Shown in pieces: positions 10,045 to 18,180 of a DNA stretch of 64,000 nt. A program made the translations under genes and the position numbers. The stretch is from assembly GCA_945861675.1 (NCBI GenBank), contig CAMAVY010000001.1:45119-109118 (forward strand). The letters run 5' to 3'. The first letter of the stretch is position 1; each line of letters begins with the position of its first letter. The notes below the pieces were generated by a model. That model was given only the letters and a program-made list of their open reading frames with translations, was not told the origin of the DNA and made no database searches. Source of the stretch: Klebsiella pneumoniae (GTDB lineage: Bacteria; Pseudomonadota; Gammaproteobacteria; Pseudomonadales; Azotimanducaceae).

Positions 10045-10081
10045 GTAGCGCTGTGCGCCGGTAGGGTAGCGCTGCGCGGAT

Positions 10082-10717
10082 CTAAAGGTTGTCGCGATAG
10101 TCCGCTGCCACGACCGAATCGATCTGCGCTGCTGCCTGTGCAACGGCGTTGGCATCGCCACCACGCTTCTTCGCAAACATGCTGCCGAATGAGATGACCT
10201 TGCGCGCAGGCCAGCTCGCCGGCTGCCACAGCTGTGAGCGGATGAACGCTTTGCCGCAATGAAAGAAGCACTCTTCCACGTGCACGCGAATCGCCAGCAC
10301 CGCAGGCTTGCCCCGTGCCGCAAGCAGTGCGAGCAGGTCGGGATTCGCGGTGAGTTCCGCGCGCCCGTTCACGCGCAGCGTTTCCGACGTGCCCGGCAGC
10401 ATGAACAGCAGGCCCACCTGCGGGTTGCTCAGAATGTTCAGATGGCCGAACACCAGCTTGTTGCCCGGGCGGTCGGGAATGAGCAGCGTGCTGTTGTCTT
10501 CGATGTGCACGAAGCCGGGGCCGTCGCCCTTGGGCGATGCATCCAGGCCACCGTTCGCACTGCAGGTGGACAACACCAGGAATGGCGATGCCGCGATGAA
10601 CTCGACTGCATCTTCGGTCAGCGCCGACTCCACCTTCAGCGCAAGACCTGGAATCTCCGCGCCGACAACGGCGCGCAATGCGGCTTCATCGGCAATGACA
10701 TGTGGATCATTGGGCAT
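10082..10717 (-). CDS. Pyridoxamine 5'-phosphate oxidase-family FMN-binding protein
   Basis: The 211-residue protein has the split-barrel flavin-binding fold: FLVLSTCSANGGLDASPKGD, then LLIPDRPGNKLVFGHLNI and NPQVGLLFMLPG. It resembles the group of PPOX-type flavoproteins sometimes called the MSMEG_1061 family, which bind FMN or F420 and reduce or sense small molecules; a true PNPOx role is unlikely because the PLP-site residues are not evident. GGAG precedes the adjacent GTG/ATG codons; the ATG at 10717 is used. The gene converges with the amidohydrolase gene, whose stop is 37 bp away. Confidence 0.82.
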   Translation of the reverse strand: MPNDPHVIADEAALRAVVGAEIPGLALKVESALTEDAVEFIAASPFLVLSTCSANGGLDASPKGDGPGFVHIEDNSTLLIPDRPGNKLVFGHLNILSNPQVGLLFMLPGTSETLRVNGRAELTANPDLLALLAARGKPAVLAIRVHVEECFFHCGKAFIRSQLWQPASWPARKVISFGSMFAKKRGGDANAVAQAAAQIDSVVAADYRDNL

Positions 10718-10758
10718 CACGTTTCTCCGCTACTGAATCTCATGTATGCGACCGGCGC

Positions 10759-11730
10759 TCACGCGCGCAGACCCAGCGCATCGATCTGCGCCATGACGGA
10801 CGCATCGAGCGGGCCTTGCGCTTCGGCATCGAGACACTGTTGCAACTCCGCGCGGTTCTTCACGCCCAGCACCACCGTTGCAACGCCGGGCATCGACAAC
10901 GCATAGCGATGTGCGACAACCGCAGGGTCTTCGTGCTGCTGCGCACACCAGGCGCGAAATGGCGCGGCGCGCGCGTAGTCCAATGCATCTGGATGGTTGT
11001 CCGACAGCGGTCGATCGATCTGCGCCGTCAACGCACCGGCCTGTACGGCGCGAATGCCCATCACGGCAACACCCGCCGCATTGGCCGTCTGGATGATGCT
11101 GCGCGGTTGCTCGGCCTCCGCGTAGCGTCGCATGCCACCCGCGCTGTCCAACAGATTGGCAAGGGCTTGCACATACGCCGGACGATGGTCAGCGCGCAGT
11201 GCCTGCTCAATGGTCGCAGGCACACCTACACCGGTGATGCCCCATGCGCCAATGCGGCCGCTGGCGCGCAATGCTTCCAGCGCAGGGATGACCTGCTCGA
11301 CGTACAGCGACCAGCGCGTGGCACTCCTGTCCTGCAGGTCGGGCCGGTTCGCATAGACGTAATCGTCGGCACAGATGTTCGAGTGCAGGAAAAACACGTC
11401 TACGCGGTCAAGCTTCATGGCCAGCAGACTGGCCGACAGCGAAGCTTCGAGCCGCGGCGCGACCTGCTCCGGCGCCGGCGAGCCCAGTCCGCACTTTGTG
11501 GTGATGCGCACACCCGCCGGCAACTTGCCGTTGAATGCATCACCGATGATGGCTTCGCACTGGCCGTACACGGGCGCGGTGTCCAGCACATCGATGCCAG
11601 CGTCGATGGCCGCGCGCAGTGTCGCAATGGTTTCGTCGCGACTGCTTGGGCCCCAAACCAGCCCGATACCACCACCACCCAGCGTCAACGCGCTGGCGGT
11701 GCCCAAAGGGCCGAATGCTCTGTGTTTCAT
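10759..11730 (-). CDS. Aldo/keto reductase
   Basis: The 323-residue (alpha/beta)8 NAD(P)H oxidoreductase starts MKHRAFGPLGTASALTLGG. It has the AKR catalytic signature AIDAGIDVLDTAPVYG (Asp and Tyr), the RITTKCG segment carrying the Lys, and DVFFLHSN with the active-site His. It is closest in layout to the L-fucose/galactose dehydrogenase-like branch, so an aldose or short aldehyde is a plausible substrate. The start at 11730 fits the family N-terminus; an upstream codon at 11793 would add 21 unconserved residues. The PPOX-family gene lies 41 bp downstream on the same strand. Confidence 0.9.
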   Translation of the reverse strand: MKHRAFGPLGTASALTLGGGGIGLVWGPSSRDETIATLRAAIDAGIDVLDTAPVYGQCEAIIGDAFNGKLPAGVRITTKCGLGSPAPEQVAPRLEASLSASLLAMKLDRVDVFFLHSNICADDYVYANRPDLQDRSATRWSLYVEQVIPALEALRASGRIGAWGITGVGVPATIEQALRADHRPAYVQALANLLDSAGGMRRYAEAEQPRSIIQTANAAGVAVMGIRAVQAGALTAQIDRPLSDNHPDALDYARAAPFRAWCAQQHEDPAVVAHRYALSMPGVATVVLGVKNRAELQQCLDAEAQGPLDASVMAQIDALGLRA

Positions 11731-11933
11731 GAATTGCTCTGATGAAGGTTGTCCGTGGCGTCCAACTCGTGGCGTCCAAACAAGGTCGATCAAACACGCC
11801 GGGGCAAGCTACCCACATCCACGAGCCATATCCACAGTGTTGTACAAGTTGAAAATGGACAGCCGCCGTTGATTGCGACGAAACTCGCCGCCGTTCGGAA
11901 TTCCTCTCGATCAACAGGCGGAGCACAACTGGC

Positions 11934-12815
11934 ATGGGCAAGCTGGACGGAAAGGTTGCATTGGTCACCGGCGCAGGTGGCGGTCTCGGGCGTGCGCATG
12001 CACATCTGTTGGCGTCTGAGGGTGCCGCGGTCGTGGTCAACGACCTGGGCGGTGCGCGCGACGGCACGGGCGGCAGTGCTTCGATGGCAGACCAGGTGGT
12101 GGCAGAAATCCGCGCGGCGGGCGGCAAGGCTGCGGCTGACTACGGCTCCGTCGCGGATCCGGCTGCGGCAGCCAAGATGGTTCAGGTCGCGGTCGACAAC
12201 TTCGGCAAGCTGGACATCCTGATCAACAACGCCGGCATCCTGCGCGACAAGTCGTTCAAGAACATGACCGATGACCAGTGGGACGCGGTGGTGAACGTGC
12301 ATCTGCGCGGCACCTACCTCGTGACCAAAGCGGCGTGGGATCAGTTTCTGAAGCAGGGCACCGGCGGCCGCATCATCAACACCAGTTCTACCTCGGGTTT
12401 GATCGGCAACTTCGGCCAGGCCAACTATGGTGCGGCCAAGGCAGGCATTGCCGGCTTCACGCGCGTGCTGGCATTGGAAGGCGCCAAGAGCGGCATCACT
12501 GTGAACACGCTGGCACCGGCAGCACTGTCACGACTCACCGAAGACCTGATGCCACAGAGCGAGCAGGTCGCCGTAGCCCTGGCGCCGGAGAAAGTCTCGC
12601 CCGCCGTCGTATGGTTGTGCACCGACGAGGCGAGCGGCATCACCGGCCGGCAGTTCTGCGTGCGCGGCAATCGTGTGTCGTTGTTGTCCTGGCAGGTCAC
12701 CGAAATCGCGGAGCGCGACGCCGCAGAAGATGAGTGGAGCGTCGATGAGATCGGCAAACGCATCCTCGCAAGCATGGAAGGCTGGCCGAAGTTGCTGAAT
12801 CCGATGCAGGTCTGA
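11934..12815 (+). CDS. Short-chain dehydrogenase/reductase, MFE-2 (3R)-hydroxyacyl-CoA dehydrogenase-like
   Basis: The 293-residue SDR has TGAGGGLG at the NAD(P) site, NNAG, and the catalytic Ser plus YGAAK. The N-terminal segment [14 protein letters not shown] is characteristic of the dehydrogenase unit of peroxisomal multifunctional enzyme type 2, and the C-terminus is longer than in plain SDRs (about 40 residues after the barrel). A (3R)-hydroxyacyl-CoA or related hydroxy substrate is therefore likely, which agrees with other acyl-CoA genes in the window. The ATG at 11934 matches the family N-terminus. A perfect hairpin follows the stop. Confidence 0.9.
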   Translation: MGKLDGKVALVTGAGGGLGRAHAHLLASEGAAVVVNDLGGARDGTGGSASMADQVVAEIRAAGGKAAADYGSVADPAAAAKMVQVAVDNFGKLDILINNAGILRDKSFKNMTDDQWDAVVNVHLRGTYLVTKAAWDQFLKQGTGGRIINTSSTSGLIGNFGQANYGAAKAGIAGFTRVLALEGAKSGITVNTLAPAALSRLTEDLMPQSEQVAVALAPEKVSPAVVWLCTDEASGITGRQFCVRGNRVSLLSWQVTEIAERDAAEDEWSVDEIGKRILASMEGWPKLLNPMQV

Positions 12816-12829
12816 TCGGGTTACCGATT

Positions 12830-12861
12830 CACGCGACGCAGCACACGCGCTGCGTCGCGTG
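12830..12861. terminator. Perfect 13-bp inverted repeat between convergent genes
   Basis: cacgcgacgcagc (12830-12842) and its exact reverse complement (12849-12861) flank a 6-nt loop. The hairpin sits between the stop codons of the convergent SDR and MAPEG genes, where a bidirectional terminator is expected. There is no T tract on either side, so it may work only as an RNA-stabilising or Rho-assisted element. Confidence 0.6.
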
Positions 12862-12868
12862 CACGCCG

Positions 12869-13297
12869 TCAGGGTCCGCCGAGAAACAACGACGCCGTAC
12901 GCAGGAACAACAGAAACAACACCAGGCTGGCCAGCGCGAACACACTGAAGCGCACGATGATCACGTTCTTCGTGGCATGCACCAGCGAGTGCACCACGCG
13001 CAGCAGAACGTAACCCCAGGCCAGCAACAGGCTTGCCGAATCCAACGCGCCGCTGATCTGCGCGGCAAGCGCCAGCGCGTAAAACACCGTCGGTTGTTCA
13101 TGCAGATGGTTGTAGTTGTCCGCCACCCGCGCAACTTCCGGCGGCAGTTCGAGCTTGGCGCCCGTTCGCGATACTTCAACCATGTCGACCTTGGCGGATT
13201 GAATCGCCGGGATGCGCGTTGCGTACATCCACACCCACATGACGAACGTCCACGCGATCAGGGCAAGCACCGGACCGACCAGACTCAACGCTGTCAT
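12869..13297 (-). CDS. MAPEG-family membrane protein
   Basis: The 142-residue protein has four hydrophobic segments and the MAPEG core NYNHLHEQPTVFYALAL. MAPEG proteins (microsomal GST-like) are membrane-bound glutathione-related or eicosanoid enzymes in eukaryotes; bacterial members are mostly of unknown function. The ATG at 13297 is preceded by AGGGAG about 11 bases upstream and starts just before the first membrane helix. It lies 43 bp downstream of the ThDP enzyme gene in the same direction and probably shares its transcript. Confidence 0.85.
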   Translation of the reverse strand: MTALSLVGPVLALIAWTFVMWVWMYATRIPAIQSAKVDMVEVSRTGAKLELPPEVARVADNYNHLHEQPTVFYALALAAQISGALDSASLLLAWGYVLLRVVHSLVHATKNVIIVRFSVFALASLVLFLLFLRTASLFLGGP

Positions 13298-13340
13298 GTG
13301 CTTCGTGCTCCCTTGTCCGGTGTCGGTGACGCTGTTGCCT

Positions 13341-15074
13341 TCACTGCGCAAGCGGTGAGGTGACGTCTCTGAAGCTCACCTCAAGCGATGTCACTACATC
13401 GATCACTGCGGGCTTGCCCGATGCAATGGCCGCCGCAATGGCCTGCTCGAGTTCGGCAGGCTCGGTCACCCGCACACCGAAACAACCCATGCTGCGCGCG
13501 ATTGCGCCGTGGTCGAAGTCGTTGAACTCGGCGGCAAACGCGCCGCCGCCATGCAGCACCCAGCCCAACGCGTGGTTGTTGAACACCACGTTGATGATGG
13601 GAATGTTGTGCTCGATGGCCGTCATCATGCCGTTCATGGTCATGGCGAAGCCGCCATCGCCGCACACCGCGACGACCACGCGTTCCGGATGCACCAGCTT
13701 CGCCGCCAGCGCCGCCGGGATGGCAAAGCCCATCGGACCTGCGCCTGCGGCCTGCATGAAGCCGCCCGCTGAACGCGTCTGATAGAAGTGCGTCATGAGA
13801 ATGCGGTTCTCGCCCGCATCGCAGGTCACGATCGAGTCCGCCGGCAATGCGCGATGCAGTGCGCCAATCACGCGCTGCGGCAGCACCGGCACGCTGCTCG
13901 CCGCATAGGCAGGCGAATCGAAGTAGCCATGTTCGGCGCGGATGCCCGCGACGCGTGCAGCGCCCGCGGCGCGCAGCCCGACATCCGCATGCAGTCCTAC
14001 TTCCGTCTGTAAAACAGTGCGCAACTGATTCAGTGCAACACCTGCATCGCCAATCAGCACGTGTTCTGCAGGGAAGGTCCAGGATGCGTTGCGCGGCTCG
14101 ACGTCGATCTGCATGAATGTCTGCCGCGCGGCATCCAGCAGCGCTGGGTTTTCGCGCGCCGTGTCGGAAGCGCCGAGCTTCGAGCCGACCACGATGACCA
14201 GATCGGCCGCAGCGACCGCGGCGTTCGCTGCGGCAATACCAAACGTGCCGAACACGCCCAGCGCCAGGTCATGGTCTTCGCGGAAGCAACCCTTGCCGGA
14301 CGCGGTGGTCACCACAGGAATGCCGCTGGCCTCTGCAAAAGCACTGAGCGCCACGTAGGCATTGGCGATGCGTACGCCGTTGCCCGCAATGATCACCGGC
14401 TTGCTGGCGGCGGCGATGGCCTGTGCGGCCAGACTGATCTGTTGGGGATCGACCGGTTGCGCTGCACGCGGCAGATAGTTGCGCGTGCGATACAGCCGCG
14501 GCCGCGTGTCCGCGTCCACCGAGCCTGCCAACCCTGCCGATGCATACAGCACCGCGACCGGCCCAGGCTGACCCGACAGCGCATGCTTGATCGCCAGTTG
14601 GGTGGCCTGCACGCCCGACGCCGGATCGTTCGCTTCGAACACCTGCTTGGTGACACCCGCGAATGCCTGACGTGCATTCCACACGCCGTAGTCGCCTGTG
14701 CCAGCCTGATACGGACCATGCAGATTGAAGCCGGGGCTGTCGCTGAAATCCGTGAGCAACAACATGGGCGAACTGGACAACAGCGCCTCCATGGTGCCAA
14801 GCAGGCCGTTGCCCAACACCCAGGGACCCTGGCCGATGATCACACCCGGCTTGCGCGTCAGCCGCCCATACACCTCGGCCATGACGCCAGCGAGTGCTTC
14901 ATGGCGCACAGTCAGCGTGCGAATCTCGTTCTGATGATTCGCAAGCGCCGTAAACAGCCGGCCCGTGTGGCCACCTGAAATGCCGAACACCATGTCGATG
15001 CCGGCTTCAGCAAGCACCTGCAGAATGGCATCGGCGGTGCGTGTCTTCTCCTTCAGCAACAGTTCGGTAGCCAT
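13341..15074 (-). CDS. Thiamine diphosphate-dependent enzyme, acetolactate synthase-like
   Basis: The 577-residue protein has all three ThDP-enzyme domains. The N-terminal Pyr domain carries the activating Glu in RHEALAG; a central Rossmann domain follows; the C-terminal PP domain has the ThDP motif GDG (CGDGGFAMTMNG) ending in NN about 28 residues later. The family includes acetolactate synthases, benzoylformate decarboxylases and 2-hydroxyacyl-CoA lyases; the substrate is not evident. The ATG at 15074 overlaps the upstream SDR stop by one base (TAATG), which implies translational coupling, so the two proteins probably act on successive intermediates. Confidence 0.9.
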   Translation of the reverse strand: MATELLLKEKTRTADAILQVLAEAGIDMVFGISGGHTGRLFTALANHQNEIRTLTVRHEALAGVMAEVYGRLTRKPGVIIGQGPWVLGNGLLGTMEALLSSSPMLLLTDFSDSPGFNLHGPYQAGTGDYGVWNARQAFAGVTKQVFEANDPASGVQATQLAIKHALSGQPGPVAVLYASAGLAGSVDADTRPRLYRTRNYLPRAAQPVDPQQISLAAQAIAAASKPVIIAGNGVRIANAYVALSAFAEASGIPVVTTASGKGCFREDHDLALGVFGTFGIAAANAAVAAADLVIVVGSKLGASDTARENPALLDAARQTFMQIDVEPRNASWTFPAEHVLIGDAGVALNQLRTVLQTEVGLHADVGLRAAGAARVAGIRAEHGYFDSPAYAASSVPVLPQRVIGALHRALPADSIVTCDAGENRILMTHFYQTRSAGGFMQAAGAGPMGFAIPAALAAKLVHPERVVVAVCGDGGFAMTMNGMMTAIEHNIPIINVVFNNHALGWVLHGGGAFAAEFNDFDHGAIARSMGCFGVRVTEPAELEQAIAAAIASGKPAVIDVVTSLEVSFRDVTSPLAQ

Positions 15075-15883
15075 TACGCAGCCCTGTTCCAGCCACCGTC
15101 GATCGGAATCATGGTGCCGGTGACATAGTCGGAAAGATCGGTGGCCAGAAACTCGATGACCTTCGCGCAGTCTTCCGGCGTGCCGAAACGCCGCAACGCA
15201 ATTTCGTCCAGCTGCTGGTTGCTCGCTTCCGAATTGCCCACCAGTTTGACGATGCGCGCCGTGGCAATGGTGCCCGGCGCAATGCAGTTGGCGTTGATGC
15301 CGTAACGGCCCAGCTCCTGCGCCAGATAGCGCGTGTAGTGCGCAATCGCTGCCTTCGCGGTGCCGTAGTGCGCGTAGCCACCGCCCTGCGCTGCAACCAA
15401 CGCAGCGTACGACGCCACGGTGATGATCTTGCCGCTGCCCTGCGCCTTCATGATCGGTGCGACCGCGCTGCAGCAGTGATATGTGCCGCCCAGGTTCATG
15501 CCCATCACCAGATCCCACATTTCCGGCGTGACGGTGGATGCGCGCGTGTCACGCGGTGCGCCACGACCGCCGCCCGCGTTGGCGACCAGCACATCGACAC
15601 GGCCCCAGGCCTTTTGCACTTCCTCGACCATCGCAAACACTGAGGCGCGATCGGAGATATCGAACTCGAAGCCCAACGATTCGCCGCCGCCGGCGCGAAT
15701 CTCATCGACCGTCGAGTCAGCAGTCATTGCCGCTGCTTCGGCCTCGAACTCCTCATACGACTTCAGGTTGAGATCGCTCACCGCAACCTTGGCGCCCAGG
15801 CCAGCCAGGCGCAGTGCATAGCTGCGCCCGAGTCCGCGCGCAGCGCCGGTGACGATTGCGACTTTGCCGTCGAGTTTTCCCAT
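15074..15883 (-). CDS. Short-chain dehydrogenase/reductase
   Basis: The 269-residue classical SDR has TGAARGLG near the N-terminus, ANAGGG in place of NNAG, the catalytic Ser (VASYAA) with YGTAK, and a typical C-terminal IDGGWN. It contains a short insertion after SDLNLKS rich in Glu/Ala, as in SDRs acting on cyclic terpenoids or carveol-type alcohols. It overlaps the ThDP-enzyme start by one base and is presumably expressed with it. Confidence 0.92.
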   Translation of the reverse strand: MGKLDGKVAIVTGAARGLGRSYALRLAGLGAKVAVSDLNLKSYEEFEAEAAAMTADSTVDEIRAGGGESLGFEFDISDRASVFAMVEEVQKAWGRVDVLVANAGGGRGAPRDTRASTVTPEMWDLVMGMNLGGTYHCCSAVAPIMKAQGSGKIITVASYAALVAAQGGGYAHYGTAKAAIAHYTRYLAQELGRYGINANCIAPGTIATARIVKLVGNSEASNQQLDEIALRRFGTPEDCAKVIEFLATDLSDYVTGTMIPIDGGWNRAA

Positions 15884-15960
15884 CGCGTGTGTCCTTCAGT
15901 TGGAAGCTGGATCGGTTGGTAGTGAGATCGCTTGAGCGAGTGCCGTGCGCGCTCAGTGTT

Positions 15961-16470
15961 TCAAGTATCCGGTGCCCGCAGTATCCATTGATACAGCAGC
16001 TCACCGTCGGTATCGACGATCTGGCCGCGTCGCTGGAACTGCAACTTCTGTGCGACACGCGTCGATGCCACGTTGTCGCGGTTGATCTGCGCAAGCAGTT
16101 CACGCACTTCACCACTCGCGAATGCCATACGCGCGAGTTCAGCCACCGTAGCGGTCGCGGCGCCCCGACGTTGGCACGCGGGCGACACGCCGTAGCCGAT
16201 TTCGACACGACCGTTCACCGGCACGTCCTTGAAGCCACAGCTGCCGACGATGATGGGGCCGGCGTTGTCAGCTGCGTCATCGGACAGGATGTAGAACGTG
16301 CTGCACCAGTGCGCGGGCTTGCCTTGCAGCAGCTGTGCAACCGACCGCGCCGCAACGAAGTGCGGCGGCAATGCATCGACCGCTGCACGGCCTACTGCGG
16401 CGGCGGGCACGCCGCTGTCGGCCAGTGTCTGCAGGTCTGCCAATGAAATGCGCGCAAGCGTGATGCTCAT
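15961..16470 (-). CDS. GNAT acetyltransferase, RimJ/RimL-like
   Basis: The 169-residue protein has the GNAT acetyl-CoA-binding region as GYGVSPACQRRGAAT followed by the NRDNVASTRVAQKLQF motif typical of RimJ/RimL-type N-acyltransferases. The target (protein N-terminus or small amine) is unknown. It lies 18 bp upstream of nothing on its strand but 77 bp before the SDR-ThDP pair, in a same-direction gene run. Confidence 0.85.
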   Translation of the reverse strand: MSITLARISLADLQTLADSGVPAAAVGRAAVDALPPHFVAARSVAQLLQGKPAHWCSTFYILSDDAADNAGPIIVGSCGFKDVPVNGRVEIGYGVSPACQRRGAATATVAELARMAFASGEVRELLAQINRDNVASTRVAQKLQFQRRGQIVDTDGELLYQWILRAPDT

Positions 16471-16488
16471 CGCGCAGGCACAACCCGT

Positions 16489-16791
16489 TCATTGCGGCGC
16501 ACTGGGTAAACCCTTGATGACCACAATCGATGCGCTGGCGCTGCCGAAGCGATGCTGCGCGAGCTGCTGATACGCATCTGAGTGATACCAGCCGTCGAAC
16601 GCCTGCACGTCCGGAAACTCAATCAGCACGGTGCGTGTGTAGTTCCATTCACCTTCCTTCACCACCGGGGCTTCGTCCACCGACAGCATCCGGCCGTTGT
16701 GCTGCATGAAGATGTTCATGAAGCCCGCCTCGTACTTGGAATAGCTGGCTCGATCAGCAATGTCGATCAGTGCGATTGCGTAGACGGCCAT
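16489..16791 (-). CDS. DUF1330-family protein
   Basis: The 100-residue protein starts MAVYAIALIDIADRASYSKY and contains the conserved RTVLIEFPDVQAFDGWYHS segment of DUF1330, a dimeric ferredoxin-like alpha/beta-barrel family of unknown enzymatic role. The frame stays open upstream, but only from this ATG does the sequence match the family; the upstream part lies in another frame of the GST gene. It sits 19 bp after the GST stop and 18 bp before the GNAT gene. Confidence 0.85.
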   Translation of the reverse strand: MAVYAIALIDIADRASYSKYEAGFMNIFMQHNGRMLSVDEAPVVKEGEWNYTRTVLIEFPDVQAFDGWYHSDAYQQLAQHRFGSASASIVVIKGLPSAPQ

Positions 16792-16810
16792 CGCGCGGTT
16801 CCTTGAGTAG

Positions 16811-17674
16811 TCATGTTGTTTCGCGGCTGGCAGCTTCAGCTGCAAGCGCGCGCCGATACCAATCGAGGTAGGTGCCCAGCTCAGCCGCGAACGCAGGTGA
16901 TGCGGCAAGCGTGAGCAGGTGCGCAAATGCACGCGGATACTGCGCTGGACCTTCTGCGCTGATTGCAGGCAGCCCCTGGCGCTCGAGCTCATCCAGCGAG
17001 TGGCCTTCCCGAAGGAACTGCGCCAGGTCACATACGAATGAGATATCGGCAATGGACAGCGCCGCGCCAGCAATGAACGCGTTGCCCTGCGCAAGCGACG
17101 CTTCAATACCAGACAGGTAGAACTCGTAGGCTGCGGCCATGCGCGCGTAGTTGTCAGCAGAGAGCGTCTTGATGTCGAGCAGGTACACCTGCGCTTCGCG
17201 CGCGAACACCAGGCCCGCGTCCAGGAAGCCATCGATGCGCGATGCTTCGTAGTCATCGTTGCCATACAGCCTGCAGGTACGAGTGCCGCGCCGAGCCACG
17301 GCGCGCAGGATGCTGTTCGACTCGAACACGCCCACAGCGCCATCGGGGCTGAACGCCGCCGGCACGGTGCCAAACGGATGCGCCTGAAGAAAGGCATCAG
17401 TCTTGTACAACGTTCCGGAGAAGCCGCGCCGCGCAATACGCGCGTGCGGGCTGTCGGCAGTGCGTTCGTCGTCCGCCAGCGGCCGCGCATCGAAGTCCCA
17501 GAGCCAGCCACCAAGCTCACCGGGCCGCGCACCAATCACCTGAACATCAACGTTACACAGTCGCGCTGCGATCAACGCCTTCCACACGCGCGGATTCGGC
17601 AGATAGGAAAAGATGCGGAGTACGGGCGCGGCCGTCTTCTCCTGACTGGAAGTGTCCTGTGCAGCAACGTCCAT
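16811..17674 (-). CDS. Glutathione S-transferase family protein
   Basis: The 287-residue protein has an N-terminal thioredoxin-like domain (LRIFSYLPNPRVWKALIAARL, then GTVPAAFSPDGAVGVFESNSILR with the ES glutathione-binding pair) and a C-terminal helical domain with the GST hydrophobic-staple segment ALSIADISFVCDL. It resembles EF1B-gamma-like and bacterial GSTs active on xenobiotics. It is the first gene of the minus-strand run that includes DUF1330, GNAT, SDR, ThDP enzyme and MAPEG. Confidence 0.85.
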   Translation of the reverse strand: MDVAAQDTSSQEKTAAPVLRIFSYLPNPRVWKALIAARLCNVDVQVIGARPGELGGWLWDFDARPLADDERTADSPHARIARRGFSGTLYKTDAFLQAHPFGTVPAAFSPDGAVGVFESNSILRAVARRGTRTCRLYGNDDYEASRIDGFLDAGLVFAREAQVYLLDIKTLSADNYARMAAAYEFYLSGIEASLAQGNAFIAGAALSIADISFVCDLAQFLREGHSLDELERQGLPAISAEGPAQYPRAFAHLLTLAASPAFAAELGTYLDWYRRALAAEAASRETT

Positions 17675-17710
17675 TGCGCCTCACCAAAGCTGGTTTGCTG
17701 GTCTGTCTTA

Positions 17711-18034
17711 TCAGCGTCGTGGCGCCGACACCTGCTCTTGCGCCTGCACCGGCTCTTGCGCCTGTACCTGCTCTTGCGCAGGAGCGGGACCCGGCGCCGC
17801 CGCGGCACGCAGCGCGTCTTCCTGGGCCTGCGCGCGTGTAACGGACTCGGCCGTTGAGCCCAGCCACGCATACGTCACCATCGGCTCAGGCTGCTCGCCA
17901 GGAATGAAGAACAGCGCCCAGACCAGCACCGTACCGATCAGTGCAGCAAGCACGCCATAGGCATGAACCCCGACCCGCGAGCGGATGCGTTGCCAAAGCC
18001 TGAGTGCGGGATTTGATTTGAGATTCGACGCCAT
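17711..18034 (-). CDS. Small membrane-anchored protein of unknown function with Gln/Glu/Pro repeat tail
   Basis: The 107-residue protein has a basic N-terminus, one membrane span (VLAALIGTVLVWALFFIP) and a C-terminal tail of repeated QEQVQAQEP-like units. GGAG lies seven bases before the ATG at 18034. The repeat tail reflects an 18-bp DNA duplication. I do not recognise the family. It is divergent from the PQQ dehydrogenase gene. Confidence 0.55.
   Translation of the reverse strand: MASNLKSNPALRLWQRIRSRVGVHAYGVLAALIGTVLVWALFFIPGEQPEPMVTYAWLGSTAESVTRAQAQEDALRAAAAPGPAPAQEQVQAQEPVQAQEQVSAPRR
17731..17778. repeat. 18-bp tandem repeat (about 2.7 copies)
   Basis: The unit cacctgctcttgcgcctg recurs with few changes. 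It codes for the QEQ-rich tail of the small membrane protein on the minus strand, and the period keeps the reading frame. Confidence 0.75.
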
Positions 18035-18165
18035 GCGCAGCTCCAAGCCGACCGTCCACATGCCGACCTTACACGCGCCCGCAGGCTGCGTTCGCGCGCC
18101 GTTCTGCGCTCGTGCGTAACGGGCATGTATCCTCCGTCGTTCGGCTCACCGCGGGTGAGTCACTT

Positions 18166-18174
18166 GAGGGGGAG
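18166..18174 (+). promoter_or_regulatory. Strong Shine-Dalgarno sequence that fixes a TTG start
   Basis: gagggggag ends six bases before the TTG at 18181. No ATG or GTG downstream would leave a full signal peptide, and the upstream GTG at 18112 would place 23 hydrophilic residues ahead of it, so TTG is the most likely start of the PQQ dehydrogenase. Confidence 0.75.
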
Positions 18175-18180
18175 CACAAC

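Noticed and set aside
10046..10080. Repeated agcgctgcgc blocks after the amidohydrolase gene
   Set aside because: Only short palindromic words in GC-rich DNA; no stable stem with a T tract, so I did not call a terminator.
15084..15518. N-terminal extension of the ThDP enzyme frame to 15518
   Set aside because: The part upstream of 15074 is antisense-like Arg/His-rich sequence in another frame of the SDR gene; the true start overlaps the SDR stop.
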